Positions 32,842 to 46,272 of a stretch of DNA of 64,000 nt are shown in pieces. Where the stretch lies: NCBI GenBank assembly GCA_946800325.1, contig OX326961.1, forward strand, positions 1,404,655 to 1,468,654, read 5' to 3'. The notes beneath the pieces were generated by a model, which saw only the letters and a list, made by a program, of their open reading frames with translations, searched no databases and was not told the origin of the DNA. The stretch comes from Luzula sylvatica (taxonomy: Eukaryota; Streptophyta; Magnoliopsida; Poales; Juncaceae). Numbering within the stretch: the stretch's first letter is position 1; every line of letters begins with the position of its first letter. The position numbers were made by a program, and so were the translations under genes.

Positions 32842-34840
32842 TCTATTTAATAATGCTATGAATAAAAAACGGTTTTGACTTGAAAATGTACAAACGCATC
32901 TTTTTTATGGCATCGCGAATAAAAATAGAAGTTTATTAAATGATTTTGTTGATATTTTTTGCATCGTCTATTGTTCTTATTTTTATAAAGGGATAATTAT
33001 TTTGTTATATAAATTCGAGCCGAAACATCCAAAATATCATGACAAATACTGCTTGTAAACCAGCAGACAATAAAATTAATAAATTTGGAAATTAAATTAA
33101 TATGTAGGCCATAAATATTACCATTGATAACTATGTTCCTTATTACCCTACATTCTAAAATTACCTACAATTTTACCTCTACAATTACCATTTTACTTTG
33201 AATTTTACGTACTCTATCTATGATCATCTATGGTGTAAATTGTATATTAGATAATCTCGAGTCGAGTCTGGTTTGGAGTTTGGACTCTAACCAGACCATT
33301 ATTTACAGGGTTTATTAAGGACCCTACCACATGAGAATGGTCAGGTTATTTTACCCTAAATTAGAAATATTACATCATTACAACATATTTGATATTTATA
33401 GATAGATATCAATCAATGATGGGCTCATAAGGTTTCACATTCTGCCAAATACTATTTCTGAAATTTTAAATTATCTCCTCAATTTTCTGAGTACTTTACA
33501 AATTATATCCATTTTATAGAATATTAGAAAAAGCAGGGTTTTTCCTACAACTTTCCTTAATAGTAATGTAATGAGGGGTAGTGAGGACTGAGGAGTTTAC
33601 TAGTAAAAAATGTATTCATGAGCTTTAAAGCAAATTGTTTAACTTAGGAAAAGAGATGAATTATTATTATTATTAATTTAAAGAGATAAGATTACAAGTT
33701 GCTTTGAATGGAACCTTTGACCAGCACCATCAGGCCTAAACAAAGCCCTTATTCATTTCTTAATCTTGCCTCTCTCCCTTTCTGAAAGAATGGAGATCTC
33801 CATTCATTTCTACATGACTAATTGAATCATCACTTCAAGCCAAAATAAATGAACTATCATATGAAACAAGAAAATATATTAGTTGGTATGTGTTGGAAAA
33901 ACTTTTATTTAACTATATATCAATATTGAAGCTCCTAGGGGAGGACGAGATGTGTCCATTTTTGTAGAAATGGAGGGCAGTGAAAACCAATTGTAATTGG
34001 GACAAAGCCAGCTAATTCGAGTGTTGAGATGTAGCAAACAAAACAAAATGGGATTAGTGCATGCTCACACAAACTTAAACAAAGAAAAGGGCCCACCAAT
34101 TCATGAAAATGTGGGTCTCACAAGCACCAAAGAGCAATGCACTCTCACATGGAAACAGGCTCTTGTGTCAGTCTTTCATTGGTTCTGGCTGGATTTTGCT
34201 GTGAAATTAGGGTTTGGTGCCCTAAAAAATTTGCCCACTAGAGAATAGAGAATAGTGAGAGAGACCATTTTCTAGGGTTACATGCATCTCTCCTCTTTAA
34301 ACAAAGAGTTTTTGTGGTTTTCCATATTGGCATTGCACATGGCCTTGGAGGCTAGTCAAATAGCAACAAGAGCACTAGTTGCAAACTTGATCCTTTTCAT
34401 CTTTTAAACTATTTTAAACTTCTACATTTCAATATTAAAATATTTGGGATTTTAGGTTATCCATTTTGATGATTGAAAGCAATTAGACACTCATTGAAAA
34501 GCTAACAAAGAGAAAGATATATAATAGAAATGATTAACCCCACTAATTCATCATCAAAAGCAAAACATATAATTACATTAATAACATCACAGGCCTCTCC
34601 TACTACTTCTTTTTGTCTCCATGCGACTGCAAAAGACAACCAAGGAACTAAAAAACTACTCAGTACAAAATGCAAAAGAAAAAAAAATCTCATTTCCAAA
34701 CAAGATGTGGAATTGCAGAAAAAATGATTATATATTTACAAAACATAGCCCTAATTACCCATTGTATACTAACCAACAAAACTCCCCCAAAAATAGTAAC
34801 CAAACAAAACAAAAGTACTCACTCAGTAAATACATAAACC
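32842..34840. other. Intergenic; 3' flank of the BRI1-type gene
   Basis: No gene was recognised. The last few hundred bases (about 34500-34840) are the likely 3' UTR and terminator region of the receptor kinase on minus. Open frames at 33997 and 34621 lack family features. Confidence 0.45.
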
Positions 34841-37800
34841 CTAAACCTCCTCTTTCCCTTCCTTCAAAGTACCCATATCAGAAACAAACCCATCCATCGA
34901 CGACCCGGTCCGCACGGACTCACACTCAGACCCTTTCGACTGGTCCACAATCGACCCGGCTTGAATCTCTTTAAACATAGCCATGACCTTCAACATTGTG
35001 GGCCTTCTAGAAGGCCGATCGTCCAAACACGCACACGCAATCTTCAAATGCTCCAACAACTCCAATTCCAACCCTTGATCCTCCTCGATCAAAACCTTAT
35101 CGAAAACATCGGTAATCTTTAATTTCGAATGTTGCTTCACCCACCCGACCAAATTATTATCCTCGCCGAAATCCGCCGAGTCCGTCGGCTGTCTTCCCGT
35201 CAACAACTCCAACAAAACAACTCCGTAAGAATAAACGTCGCCTTTCGTAGTGCAACGGAAACTCTGGTAGTATTCCGGAGGCACGTAGCCGGGGGTGCCG
35301 GCGAGAGTGGAAACGCTTAGATGAGTGTCCATCGCGCTCATGAATCTCGCCATGCCGAAATCGGAGACGCGTGCTTCTAGATGCTCGTCTAATAGCACGT
35401 TGGAGGATTTCATGTCGCGGTGGATTATGTGAGGGATGCAATTATGGTGGAGGAAGGCGAGTCCTCGGGCGGCTCCTACCGCGATTTTTCGTCTTGTTTG
35501 CCAGCTCAGCTTTAAGCCGGTTTTTTTATGGTCGTGGAGGACGTCTTCTAGACTGCCGTGTTTCATGTATTCGTATACGAGCAAGCGTTCTTCGCCAACT
35601 TTGCAATAGCCTAATAAGGGAACTAGATTGCGGTGTTTTATTTTACCGATGGTTTCCATTTCCGCGGTGAATTCTCGGTCGCCTTGTCCGCTTATGTGGA
35701 TTAGTTTTTTTATGGCGACGATTTTGGAGTCTTTTAATTGGGCTTTGTAGACGTCGCCGAATCCGCCCGACCCGATAAGACTGTCGTTGTGGAACCCGTT
35801 CGTGGCTTCTAATAAATCTCCGAAGGTTAGTTTTTGCAAGGGTTTGTCGAAGGTTGCGAGATTAATGCTGAACGCGTTCGTGCCGGATAGTTTCCAGTTT
35901 GAGATCGTCGCAGATTGGGTTCGCGAATCGAGGTAGAAATCTCGACCCGCATCCGTTTCTTGCTGCTGTCTTTGTCTTCTTCTGCTCTCCATTGCGATGA
36001 TCACCAGCCCGAATATGCAAAATAAAGCGAAAAGCAAACCCAAGGCGACGCTGCCTGCAAGAGAAGCTTGACGGTGCGACTTTTGGTGCGACGAGTCCTT
36101 CTTCGACCCGGATCCGTTATCACAAACCGGTAAAGGAAACCCGCACAGACCCGTGTTGTTCTCGTACACGTACTTGGGAAATGTAGCCAAAGAGCCCAAT
36201 TCGGGTATGGACCCGTTCAGCCGGTTATTCGATAAATTAATCTCGGACAACGACAATGCAGAAAATGAAGGTGGAATCGGCCCTTCGAGCATATTATTCG
36301 ACAAATCAAGAACCGCCACGTGCGCCATGCCACCCATTTCGTTCGGTATCAAACCCGATAACAAATTATGCCCGAGATTCAAAATCATCAAGTAATACAT
36401 CATCCCCATTTCCTTTGGAATACTCCCTTGGAGATTATTGTAAGATAAATCGAGAAAAATCATCGTGCCGTTATTATTAAAAGTGGCTTGAATGTTGCCC
36501 ATGTAGAGTCGAGTGAAATTACACAACTTCTTGCTCGGCATGCGCGTCAGATCGTCCGAACGGATCCCACCAAACTCCAATAAACTACCCTTTCCGTGGC
36601 AAAGGCTACTTTCGTCATTTCGTAAATAGACGTATCGTTTACCCGTTAACAACCCAACTGCCACCTTACCGGATTGTTTTGACAAAGCAGGTGGGATAGA
36701 CCCGTTAAGATAATTGCTATTGAGATCCAACCAGACAAGGCTTTTGCAGTCTCCTAACTCGGGTGGGATTGCACCCGTGAAGGAATTATTGCTTAGTTTT
36801 AAAATGGAGAGACCTTCGAGCTTACCTATCCATGCGGGTATGGACCCGCTTAAGCGGTTACTCGCCAGAGAGATCCAGTTTAAACTGGTACAGTTGGCGA
36901 GGCCGTCTGGTATTTCACCGGTCAAGCCATTGTAGTCGAGAATGAGATTTTCGAGTTCTTTGAGAGAGGAGAGAGAAGAGGGTATCTCGCCATTTAGATT
37001 GTTTTGCCACATGATTAAGTCTTTTAGTTTGGATAAGGATCCTAACGAACCGGGTATGGACCCGGTAAGGGAATTTAAGCTCAGATCCAAGGAGATTATA
37101 TCGGAGCAGTTGCTTAGAGAGTCTGGGATGGAGCCTGAGAAGTAGTTGTTTTGCAAGTAGAGTTCTTTCAAACTGGACCCTCCAGTTATGCAGAGAGAAG
37201 CGGGTATTGGTCCCGAGAACCCGTTTGAACTGAGATCCAATAACTCCAGACTGATGAGTTTGGAAATGGAGTTGGGTAAAGATCCGTTGAAGTAGTTGAA
37301 CCCGAGTTCCAGCCGCTTGAGGACAGTCATGCCAGCAAGGGCTGTATTGGGGATTTCACCAGAGAAATTGTTGTATGAGAGACTGAGTGTATTGAGACTG
37401 GTACAGGACGAGAGGTCTGGCGGAGCTGTACCGGCAAAATGGTTTGCTGAGAGGTTAAGAAAGGTTAAACCGAGGCAGTTGGAGAATGTACCGGCCGGAA
37501 GAGTACCGGCCAAGGCATTTGAAGAGAGGTCGAGGTGCTGGAGAGAGGTACAATTGGAGATCTCTGGTACCTGACCTGAGATTTTGTTACCGGAGAGGTC
37601 CAGTCGCTGGAGAACACCTAAGCCAGAGAGAATCCACTGGAGATCTCCGGTGGATTCTATCTTGTTGTAAGAGAGGTCGAGAGATTGAATGGTGAAAACA
37701 GGAGAGGAAGGAGCGTTCTTTTTAATGGGAGAAACACCAATGGAGTTACTGGAGAGGTTGAGCGACTGAAGTGCATTGCAAGAGGCAATGAGGGTTGCCA

Positions 37801-38185
37801 GGTCGGAAACAGAGCCGTGGATGTTGTTACCAGAGAGGTCCAGTACGGTCAACTGGACGCCACATTTGGACACAGATTGGATGTCTCCAGTAAGGTTTAT
37901 CCACCGGAGAGAGAGCGTCTCAATGGAAGAAAGAGAGAGAAGATAAGCCGAGACAGATTTGAAGTCCGGGCTGAGTAAGGCGTCTTGCAGCGTAAGAGAG
38001 GCGACGCGGCCTCCTTTGCATCCAACACCTTCAAAAGAACACGCACCCTCGCTTGGATTCCAGGCGGAGAGCAAAGCAGGGTTAGGAAGAGAGTTCTTGA
38101 ACGATATTAACAGATCGACATCTCCGGCGATGGCCACCGGTACAAACCGAAAAACACAAAGAAACAAGAAGAAGAGCCACTCCAT
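34841..38185 (-). CDS. BRI1: BRI1-type brassinosteroid receptor kinase
   Basis: An intronless 1114-residue LRR receptor kinase. Residues 1-20 are a signal peptide; the N-cap has paired cysteines (CSFEGVGC, 49-56). LRRs run to about 500, followed by the island domain (about 500-571, with [20 protein letters not shown] and [10 protein letters not shown]) that binds brassinosteroid in the groove with the last LRRs. A few more LRRs follow, then a juxtamembrane Cys pair (CGFPLPVC, 681-688). The membrane segment is about 708-731. The kinase spans about 799-1075: GSGGFGDVY loop, VAIKK lysine (826/827), HRDMKSSN (922-929), DFG (942-944) and the activation loop [21 protein letters not shown]. At the plasma membrane BRI1 pairs with BAK1-type co-receptors and starts BR signalling. 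Motifs are closer to BRI1 than to BRL1/3. AtBRI1 is 1196 residues; here the LRR part before the island is about 85 residues shorter. All kinase residues are intact. Confidence 0.93.
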   Translation of the reverse strand: MEWLFFLFLCVFRFVPVAIAGDVDLLISFKNSLPNPALLSAWNPSEGACSFEGVGCKGGRVASLTLQDALLSPDFKSVSAYLLSLSSIETLSLRWINLTGDIQSVSKCGVQLTVLDLSGNNIHGSVSDLATLIASCNALQSLNLSSNSIGVSPIKKNAPSSPVFTIQSLDLSYNKIESTGDLQWILSGLGVLQRLDLSGNKISGQVPEISNCTSLQHLDLSSNALAGTLPAGTFSNCLGLTFLNLSANHFAGTAPPDLSSCTSLNTLSLSYNNFSGEIPNTALAGMTVLKRLELGFNYFNGSLPNSISKLISLELLDLSSNGFSGPIPASLCITGGSSLKELYLQNNYFSGSIPDSLSNCSDIISLDLSLNSLTGSIPGSLGSLSKLKDLIMWQNNLNGEIPSSLSSLKELENLILDYNGLTGEIPDGLANCTSLNWISLASNRLSGSIPAWIGKLEGLSILKLSNNSFTGAIPPELGDCKSLVWLDLNSNYLNGSIPPALSKQSGKVAVGLLTGKRYVYLRNDESSLCHGKGSLLEFGGIRSDDLTRMPSKKLCNFTRLYMGNIQATFNNNGTMIFLDLSYNNLQGSIPKEMGMMYYLMILNLGHNLLSGLIPNEMGGMAHVAVLDLSNNMLEGPIPPSFSALSLSEINLSNNRLNGSIPELGSLATFPKYVYENNTGLCGFPLPVCDNGSGSKKDSSHQKSHRQASLAGSVALGLLFALFCIFGLVIIAMESRRRQRQQQETDAGRDFYLDSRTQSATISNWKLSGTNAFSINLATFDKPLQKLTFGDLLEATNGFHNDSLIGSGGFGDVYKAQLKDSKIVAIKKLIHISGQGDREFTAEMETIGKIKHRNLVPLLGYCKVGEERLLVYEYMKHGSLEDVLHDHKKTGLKLSWQTRRKIAVGAARGLAFLHHNCIPHIIHRDMKSSNVLLDEHLEARVSDFGMARFMSAMDTHLSVSTLAGTPGYVPPEYYQSFRCTTKGDVYSYGVVLLELLTGRQPTDSADFGEDNNLVGWVKQHSKLKITDVFDKVLIEEDQGLELELLEHLKIACACLDDRPSRRPTMLKVMAMFKEIQAGSIVDQSKGSECESVRTGSSMDGFVSDMGTLKEGKEEV

Positions 38186-38420
38186 GTATAACTACGTTCT
38201 TTTCACTTCTTCTCTCATAAATGGTATAGATTTGTTCTTTTCGTCACTTTCGTTTCAACTAGTTTGGCAAAATCGCCATTAGAGAGTGAATGCCGGAGCT
38301 TAGAGTTAGAGTTAGAGAGAGAGAGAGAGTAACGAGTCAAAAGATTGGGGAGTGAGGTAAAGAAGAGAATTGTAGAGAGAGAGAGAGGGAACAGCTGTAG
38401 GTATGGTGGGGTCACATGGG
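38186..38420 (-). promoter_or_regulatory. CT-rich 5' leader of the BRI1-type gene
   Basis: On minus the 230 bp before the ATG contain CTCTCTCTCTCTCTAAC-type runs (38313-38328, 38373-38388), typical of plant 5' UTR or core promoter Y-patches. No clear TATA box was chosen. Confidence 0.5.
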
Positions 38421-40270
38421 CATGTGCACTTAGCGAATCCTACTCTACTCAGCTTAACTTAATAATCGCCTTCATTAATCACTATTAAGATAATCTAATC
38501 TATGACTATTTCTTTAGTCACCCGATTCTAATCCGACGGATCGAAATCTCTCGATCTAATACTCGTCAAATCTAACGGTCAGGATAAGCCAATATTCACG
38601 ACAAATAATGCTCTGTTCGAGACGGGATCACGTGCCGTCAGTCCGTTTGTTTCCGTAGATTTTTCCTGATTTCCTAAAATACCCTGATAGAAAGGAGTTA
38701 GTTGGAGAAACGAACAAAGAGTCAGTGAAGGGTAATTTAGTAAAATGAGAATAAGTGCGTCACGGTGTCGTTACTTCGTGAAGGGTTTGTCTTTAATTCC
38801 GGAGATGAGATCCGGAGCGTGCGGTTTGATTAAGGATATTGTGAAATGACTGAAATACCCTTGTTAAACTACGGTTGATAAAAAGGACGTGCTCAGATCA
38901 GAAGGGCATGAGTTGTCAGCATCGTGCCCTAGTTTTTCCGAATAGACTAATCAGCTTCCATCCTCGCCGTTCATTTTTTGTACTTATTTTGTACGCCGTC
39001 AGATTTAGTGGGAGGTGATTTGTCGAGAAAGCACGCACCCGACGGACTCCTCGCTACAGACAAAAAGAGGGCAAATTATGTTTTAACAAATTTACACCAC
39101 CTTTCCTCATATAACCCTGAAATATTTTTATTCCAAGTTATTATTCTTCTCTTCAATATTTACAGTATAAACAAAATACAAATATTCGGAAGGTAATATG
39201 TACAAAACTGCTAAGTGTAAAAGTGTAAAGTAAAAAGAGAGATAATGGATGAATGCCCGTGCGTTTAATTCAGATGACGTGGCCACCGAATCTAAATCTA
39301 ACCCCTTTCTATTTTCTCACGAACAATAACTCTATCACCCTACCTGTAACGGGTTAAAATATTAAAACAATAAGCTCGTTACACTGGAGGTTACAAAGGT
39401 GTTGATACAAAAGAATTGAGGATAAATCAGCACCATTTTTGTTCACGAAAATTTACACGCGCTAACAGACGTGGCGATGTGATTGGAGGGAAATCGATGG
39501 GAGATGCGTATGGGAAGTAATGATGTGAAGTAGGGTAAGGAAGATCAGGTGAAGATAATTATTATTTAATTAGACACTGAATTCGTAGATTTTAGTGGGT
39601 CCTTGCTCTGAGACCGGACACGTGTGCCTGTCTTTGGGCTTGATGGATTGAATCTGGGCCGTCGGATGTGGAATGGGCTTGAACGGGGCATGTGGGGCTC
39701 ATGATTAATATCCACCGTTAGATTAGATCACAGATTCACAGGTACTTCGAAGAGGGCTTTCGTACGTAGTGTGTTGTGTGGTGTGAGTTGTGATGCACGT
39801 CCCTTAAAATCTCTTAAACCAATTAATATGTAGACATTTATTTTATAAATGATAAATGTTGGCGATAAATTATGAATAATTTATGGATGTCGTATATACA
39901 GCGAGAGGAACAAGAATTAATCGTTTCTTAATTTTTTTATTATCATCCATTCTCAATTAATTGTATCGTCAACAATTTTGAAAAATTATTCTTGGCCGAG
40001 TTAATTTATCATTTAACATGTGTTATACTGATGGATCTAGACTGTTTACACCGTTTCACACATATATCATTTAACATGGATTAAAACCATAATATCCGAT
40101 ATAAAATGGTTAAGACTTGAATTTTGAAAATAATATTATATTATTAACATTATTGTATTCGTTTTAATATCCAATCCGACAATATCCTAATCATAATTCG
40201 AAAAAAATATTAAAACACCCCTAATTGGCTAATTGGCCATTTCTTCACACGTGCGAAATATGTGTGTGTG

Positions 40271-40308
<38 letters not shown>

Positions 40309-40831
40309 ATAATTGGAGAAGAGAAGGTGGAAAAAGAGGCCCACCTAATGAGATGAGACTGAGGAGGAGGAGGAGGTGGGCATATATACTGTTTTTACTC
40401 GCAACAGATTTATTTTTGTCTAATCACATTCATATGTGTTATGTGTATCAGTGTATGTGTATGTATGTCAGTATGTGATAATTTCATGTGAATAAGTGTG
40501 GTGGATAATTTTGAGTATGATTCTAATAATTATGAATTATGCTCCTATATGTGATATTTGCAATCCTATTATAACGTAAACCTTTATAAGCAGGGCTATT
40601 TATTTAGTATTTCATTTTCGGGCCTAATCTCAAAGATTTTCTGGGTTACATTTTGCTTTTCATTTTTCATTTATAATTTTTAATTGAGTCAACTAAAAAT
40701 ATAATCAATCCACGTTAATCATTTTTTTCCCCACCTCATTAGTGGGCTTGGGATGAGCTTGGGATGAGTTTGGAGTCAACTACATAGTATAGGGAACAAA
40801 ACTAACCATGGATGGTGTTGAAATTTTTTTT
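38421..40831. other. Intergenic; BRI1-side upstream DNA and (GA)n
   Basis: ACGT-core words occur at about 38629 (CACGTGCC), 39278 (TGACGTGGCC), 39470 (GACGTGGC) and 39617 (CACGTGTG), possible G-box or ABRE sites for the divergent upstream region. (GA)n runs from 40274 to 40306. The first part could be the BRI1 promoter. No gene was recognised. Confidence 0.4.
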
Positions 40832-41397
40832 GACCAAAATATCCTTCTATTTACATGTATAGTATAAAGGAATATTTTTGTTATTTTTTATTAATTTTAA
40901 AAAAATCCTAAAATAATTTTGAGCTTATAATAATTTAATAAAAATAATTATTACATGTTATGTTCATATAATTTTAATATTTCAAACATTATATATATTT
41001 GTCGTTTATATTATTTTTCCTTAAAAACTAATATAAAATAATAATAATATGAACAACAATATTAAAATAACACCTTGCAAATATTTAAAAATTAAAAAAT
41101 CATGAAACTATTAAAAATACATAAAATGAGAACGAAAATAAAAAAAACTAATGCTTAAACAAATATTTTTCAATATTTTCGAGGTGTATATTTATTGTTG
41201 TCTATTTTATTATTATGTGATGCTAGTTTTTCATGAATAATAAATGAAATATTAAAATTATATAAACACAACATTTGATAATTTTATTTTTTTTGAAATC
41301 ATTACATGTTAAAAAATATTTATGAATTTTCTTGAAATTAATAATAAATAATATTTTTTTTTAATTACTACATATGGAGTAGAAGGATATTTTGGTC
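40832..41397. mobile_element. MITE with GACCAAAATATCC inverted termini
   Basis: The left end GACCAAAATATCCTTCTA matches the reverse complement of the right end TAGAAGGATATTTTGGTC. Weaker complementarity extends inward. It is about 566 bp, AT-rich and noncoding. Its right two thirds recur in the Helitron at 25325-25710. Confidence 0.8.
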
Positions 41398-41485
41398 ATT
41401 TTATTATGTAAGAAGTGCCTTCATAAAATATTTTTTTTTTAAAAAATCCAAACTTTTCTATATATTTTAAGAAGAGGTCGTATAA

Positions 41486-41735
41486 GGTGTCCCCTCATTT
41501 CCACCCAACGTCTTTTATATCATCAATTAATAATTAATCAACCAAATAATTAATAAAACTACACTTCATTAACAATTAGTGAATATATAATTAACATACA
41601 CATGCATTAATAATTATTAATCAATAACAATTAATTATTAATTGGGTGTCATTTTGTTAATGACTTTGTTAATTAGTCATCAATTAATTGTTAATCGGTG
41701 ATATAGAGGACGTAGTGGGGAAATGAGGGGCGTGG
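41486..41735. mobile_element. Foldback MITE upstream of the ARF-GEF gene
   Basis: The left arm (TGTCCCCTCATTTCC, then ACGTCTTTTATATCA and ATTAATAATTAAT) is matched by the inverted right arm (CGCCCCTCATTTCCCC, then ACGTCCTCTATATCACC and ATTAACAATTAAT). It is about 250 bp. It ends about 255 bp before the start codon of the ARF-GEF, so it probably lies in its promoter. Confidence 0.75.
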
Positions 41736-41989
41736 TAAATTAACACTTGAACTTAAAACTAACAGAAATCTAGCAAAGTCTCGTCGAGTCAGTGTACATA
41801 TCAACTGATAGCCCCGTTAACCACAAATAATAAACCGTCAATTCTGATTACGAACACCTTGTTCAACAATTGTTTATACTAATTTTAGAAATTAAACCAA
41901 TTTTGGAAGAATATAAATCGCTTAAATTACCATTCTATACAACCCAATATCTTTTTTCAAATCACAACCAATTGGACTCGTCGCGTATC

Positions 41990-44900
41990 ATGATGAGAAG
42001 ATACACCTCAACGAACGATCCCCAATGCCAATTGGGCATATCGTGCATGCTCAACACGGAAGTGGGATCCGTGTTAGCGGTGATTCGCCGCACTGTGGAC
42101 CCCAACGTCATAAGTTCGGCAATCATTTTAGACGACCCGCCCGTCCAATCCCTAAAAAAACTACGTGCCATCATTTTTCACACAGATTGGCGCGAGACCG
42201 AGCCGTCAGTCTACTTGTCTCCGTTCCTCGATGTAGTCGAAAGCGATGACGTGCCGGCTTCTGCAACCGGGGCCTCTTTATCGGCAATTCTGAAGATTTT
42301 GCAGTTCGAACTTTTTGACGACCAGTCCCCGGGAGCGTTATCTGCGGTCCACTCGATTGTTTCGGCCATCTCGTCTTGTAAGCTCGAGAGGACGGACGCC
42401 AACAATGAAGACGCCATCATGATGCACACTCTCCAAGTTCTTCTTGCTTTGATTCGTTGCCCTGCTGGCAGACTTCTGAGCGATCACGCTGTTTGCACAA
42501 TCGTCAACACGTGTTTTCAGGTTATATATCCATCCATCGAAATGCAATAGTTATTTATATTATATACACGTATCTTCGTCTAAAATTTGGAACTTTTTGT
42601 TTGTTATGATTCGATGAAGATTGTTCAACAATCAGCTTATCGCAGCGACTTGCTGCAACGAACGGCGCGACATTGTCTGCACGAAGTGATACAAACCATT
42701 TTCAAGCACCTCCCTGACCTTACGGCCCTTGAATCAGACGGAGTCGACCTGTCAGAGTTGGAGCAAGAATTGGGACCCGTTGGTGGATACGGAGCCCAGT
42801 GCATGACAAAAATATTCGAATATTTGTGCTCGATGCTCGATGCAAGCGAGATGGGGCCTGAGGGTTATGGATCTACTGGATCTGAAGAGAACATGCAAGT
42901 ATTTGCGCTTGTGTTGATTAATACTGCAATCGAACTCGGCGGAGAATCAATTGGGTCGCACCCAAAATTGTTGTGTTTGATCGAAGATAATCTGTTTTAC
43001 CACCTGGTTCATCACGCAGCTTGTTCTGGCCCGTTGGTCCTTTCCATGATTTGTAGCACGGTTTTAAACCTCTACCACTTCTTGCGCAGGTAATATTCAC
43101 AATTTGCATCATTAAGTTGTAATATTTTGAGTTAATGTTATCTTATATGTAAGAGTAATATTTTGAATTATTGTGTTGAAAATGCAGGTCACTGAGGCTC
43201 CAATTGGAAGCCTTTTTTGTCCACGTGCTACTTCGCATCGGTGCCGGTCTGAATGGGCCCCTCCTGCAGGAAGTCGCTATCGAGAACATAATAAGTTTTT
43301 GTCGTCAACCAACCTTCTTAATAGAGATGTTCGTGAACTACGATTGCGATCCGATCCGATATGACATACTTGAAGAGATTGGCAAACTTTTGTGCAGGAC
43401 TGCATTCCCTCAAGGGAATGCAAACCAAATGACCCCCCTTCAAATTCAAGCCTTTGATGGACTTGTTCATGTGATTACAACCATTGCTGATAGTATGGGA
43501 TCTTCGAGCGATATTCCCATGCCCAGTGGTAAAGAAATGTACTTCCTGAACGTGTCGGAATATGATCCGTTGATGGACGGCGCACCTCCTGAACCCGACT
43601 CGGAGGAATGGGTGAAGTTTGTTCGTAAGAGGAAATATAAGAAAAAGAAGATCAAGATTGCTGCTGAACATTACAACCGTGACGAGAGAAAAGGGTTGGA
43701 GTATTTAAACATATCTAATGTCGTTCCGAGCCCCCCGGACCCGAAAGCTCTAGCCTACTTCTTTAGATACACACCTGGGCTGGACAAAACAAAAATTGGG
43801 GAATACTTAGGGCACCATGATGAGTACAATATACGAGTACTAAAGGAGTACGTAGATACGTTTGACTTTACAGGTCTTCCCGCTCACGCCGCCGTGAGGG
43901 GCTTCCTACAGAGCTTCCGGCTATCTGGGGAGTCACAAAAGATATATAGAGTGGTCGAGGCCTGTTCCAGGAAGATTTACGAGCAACAATCCTCCGATAT
44001 TTTTGCGAATTCGGATGTAGTATTCACGCATATCTATGCGCTCATCATGCTTAACACGGACCAGCACAATGGCCAAGTAAAAAAGAGAATGACCTTAGAT
44101 GACTTTATTAGAAACAATCAAAAGCTCAATGATGGAAATGATTTTCCAAAGGAGTACCTAGATGATGTATTTCACTATATCGCGAAGAATGAAATTAAAA
44201 TTTTAAGCGACGACTCTGTGGCAGTCGAACTAGACTCAAATATATGGGGTGAACTTATCAGGAGATCATATGTCGTTGAGCCGTTCGTGTTATGTGACTT
44301 TAATCACGAGCTAAGTCGTGAGATGTTTACAATAATGTCAGGTCAATCGGTCGCCACGCTAGCTGCCATATTTGACTCTACAAATGATGAAGATATAAGA
44401 AGTAAGTGTGTCGAAGGAATGATCTCGGTCGCTCGAATTGCACAATATGGTTTGGAAGACGTGCTTGATGAGTTGCTCTCGTGTCTTTGCAAGTTCACAA
44501 ACCTTTTGAACCCGTATAAATGCACAGAAGATACTCAGGCAGAGTTCAACGAGAGTGTTAAAATGCGTATGGCCACCCTTGCGCTCTTCACAATCGCAAA
44601 CCGGTTTGGAGATTCGATACGTGGGGCTTGGAAGAATATTGTCGATTGCATGATCAAACTTAAGAGAATGCAACTATTGCCTCAATTAGATTTAGTTTCG
44701 AGCAGCGATTCCGTAACCCCGGTTTCTTTCGAGTCGAGTCAAATTTTGCACGAAAGGTCCGAGACCGGAGTCATATTTCCTTCATCGCAACAAGGAATGG
44801 GAACGAGTCGTTTAGTGTCTGGCATGATTGGGCGGTTTTCTGAAATCTTATCACTCGAGACCGGTGCGGAGTCCATGCTCAATATGAGTAGCGAGTCAGA

Positions 44901-46272
44901 GATGAACATGAAATTGATGGAACAATGCAGAATTGCAAATATATTTACGGAGAGCGCGGTACTCTCGGATGAGACCCTACAATACCTAGGTCGAGCACTC
45001 ATATTTTCCGCATATGGCAAGGGGCAAAAATTGAGTACGATCACCGAGGAAAACGAAACAGTTGGATTTTGTTGGGATCTAATATTAACCATCACGACTA
45101 ACAATCTTCACCGATTCTTAGCCTTTTGGCCTCAATTCCACGAGGCCTTCGTGTCGATACAACAATTACCATCCGTGGCCTCATCCCCCTTCCCCGAGAG
45201 GGGCATCATTGCTATTTTCAAAATCGCACATCAAATACTCTCTTCCGATTTCCCACGTCTCGACAGGGCAGTCGAAGAGATGATATTCAAGTCTATTACA
45301 ATCATGTGGAAAATGGAAAAAGATATACTTGACATGTGTCGTGAAAGCTTAGTTGATTCGGTGATAACGCTCATCACGGAGCACGCTAACAACATACAAA
45401 CTTTCATGGGTTGGAGGACGCTCTTTACAATCCTCCAGACCTCAGGGCGCAATCCCGATACCTTCGATCGGGCCTTAGAGGCCTTGATGAATCTAATGAA
45501 CGGCGAACACGTAACGCGTTACAATTATATATACTGCGTCGAATGCGCTTACAATTTCGTTTCCCAAAAAATAATCCCCTTAGACAAGTGTGGCGCGCTA
45601 TTAACCACGTTAGGCGGATCAGTGAATCATATAGCACGATGGCACAACAACGGTTTCCCCGACTCGAACAACAACGCAGAGAATGTCGGACCTAACCCCA
45701 TGAACCTATATGTAAAATTAATCGATGCATTGAGAAAGATATGTTTTATACGGAGAGAGGAGATACGCACCCAAGCTCTATCCGAGATAAAACGATGCTT
45801 CCAGATGGCAGCCGATGAGTTGGATCTCGCACCGTCTACCTGTTTACTATTCTTCAACCATACGGTCCTGCCAATGGCAGATGAGATGCATGAAAAAATT
45901 AGAGAATATTCGAGAAAACTGGGCAATGAGAGAGAAACGACGAGCATGGCAATCACATACGTTGGGACCATGAATTTGCTGGCCGAGTTTTACGTGATGT
46001 TCTTGACGAAGTTAAACCAGGACACCGATGATTTCAGAACGTTTTGGTTAGGCTTGTTGAGGCGAATGGACTCGTGGATGAAGGCCGAGTATGCGGAAGG
46101 GGCTTCGATTGAGGTACGCTCGGGGGTACCCCACGTGTTGAAGAAGATGATTCAAGGGATGAAAGAGAAAGGGGTGTTGGTACCCGTCGAGGGAGATGAG
46201 TTGTGGGACAGCACCTACATTCAAGTCAATTGGCTCGCTCCTTCCGTTCTTGACGACTTGTTTCCTCGCTAG
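41990..46272 (+). CDS. GNL2: GNOM-like ARF guanine-nucleotide exchange factor (GNL2 type)
   Basis: Three exons: 41990-42520, 42620-43089 and 43188-46272, with GT-AG introns of 99 and 98 bp, give 1361 residues, close to the roughly 1375 of Arabidopsis GNL2. The N-terminal DCB domain starts at LGISCMLNTEVGSVLAVIRR; the HUS region is around 300-470. A basic run (RKRKYKKKKIK, about 480-490) precedes the Sec7 domain (about 482-672). Sec7 carries the catalytic glutamate in FRLSGESQKI (E582) and LNTDQHN. HDS regions follow to the end (WLAPSVLDDLFPR). GBF/GNOM proteins swap GDP for GTP on ARF1-class GTPases to drive vesicle formation at Golgi or endosomes. EQQSSDIFA in Sec7 favours GNL2, the pollen-tube paralogue, over GNOM and GNL1. 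ATG at 41990 or 41993 is chosen because it lies shortly before LGISC; an upstream in-frame ATG at 41870 would add about 40 unconserved residues. Confidence 0.92.

Noticed and set aside
35129..38282. Multiple plus-strand open frames across the receptor kinase
   Set aside because: Antisense shadows of the long LRR kinase frame.
41870..41989. Upstream in-frame start for the ARF-GEF
   Set aside because: The added 40 residues are hydrophobic and AT-biased with no match to the family start, which begins shortly before LGISC.
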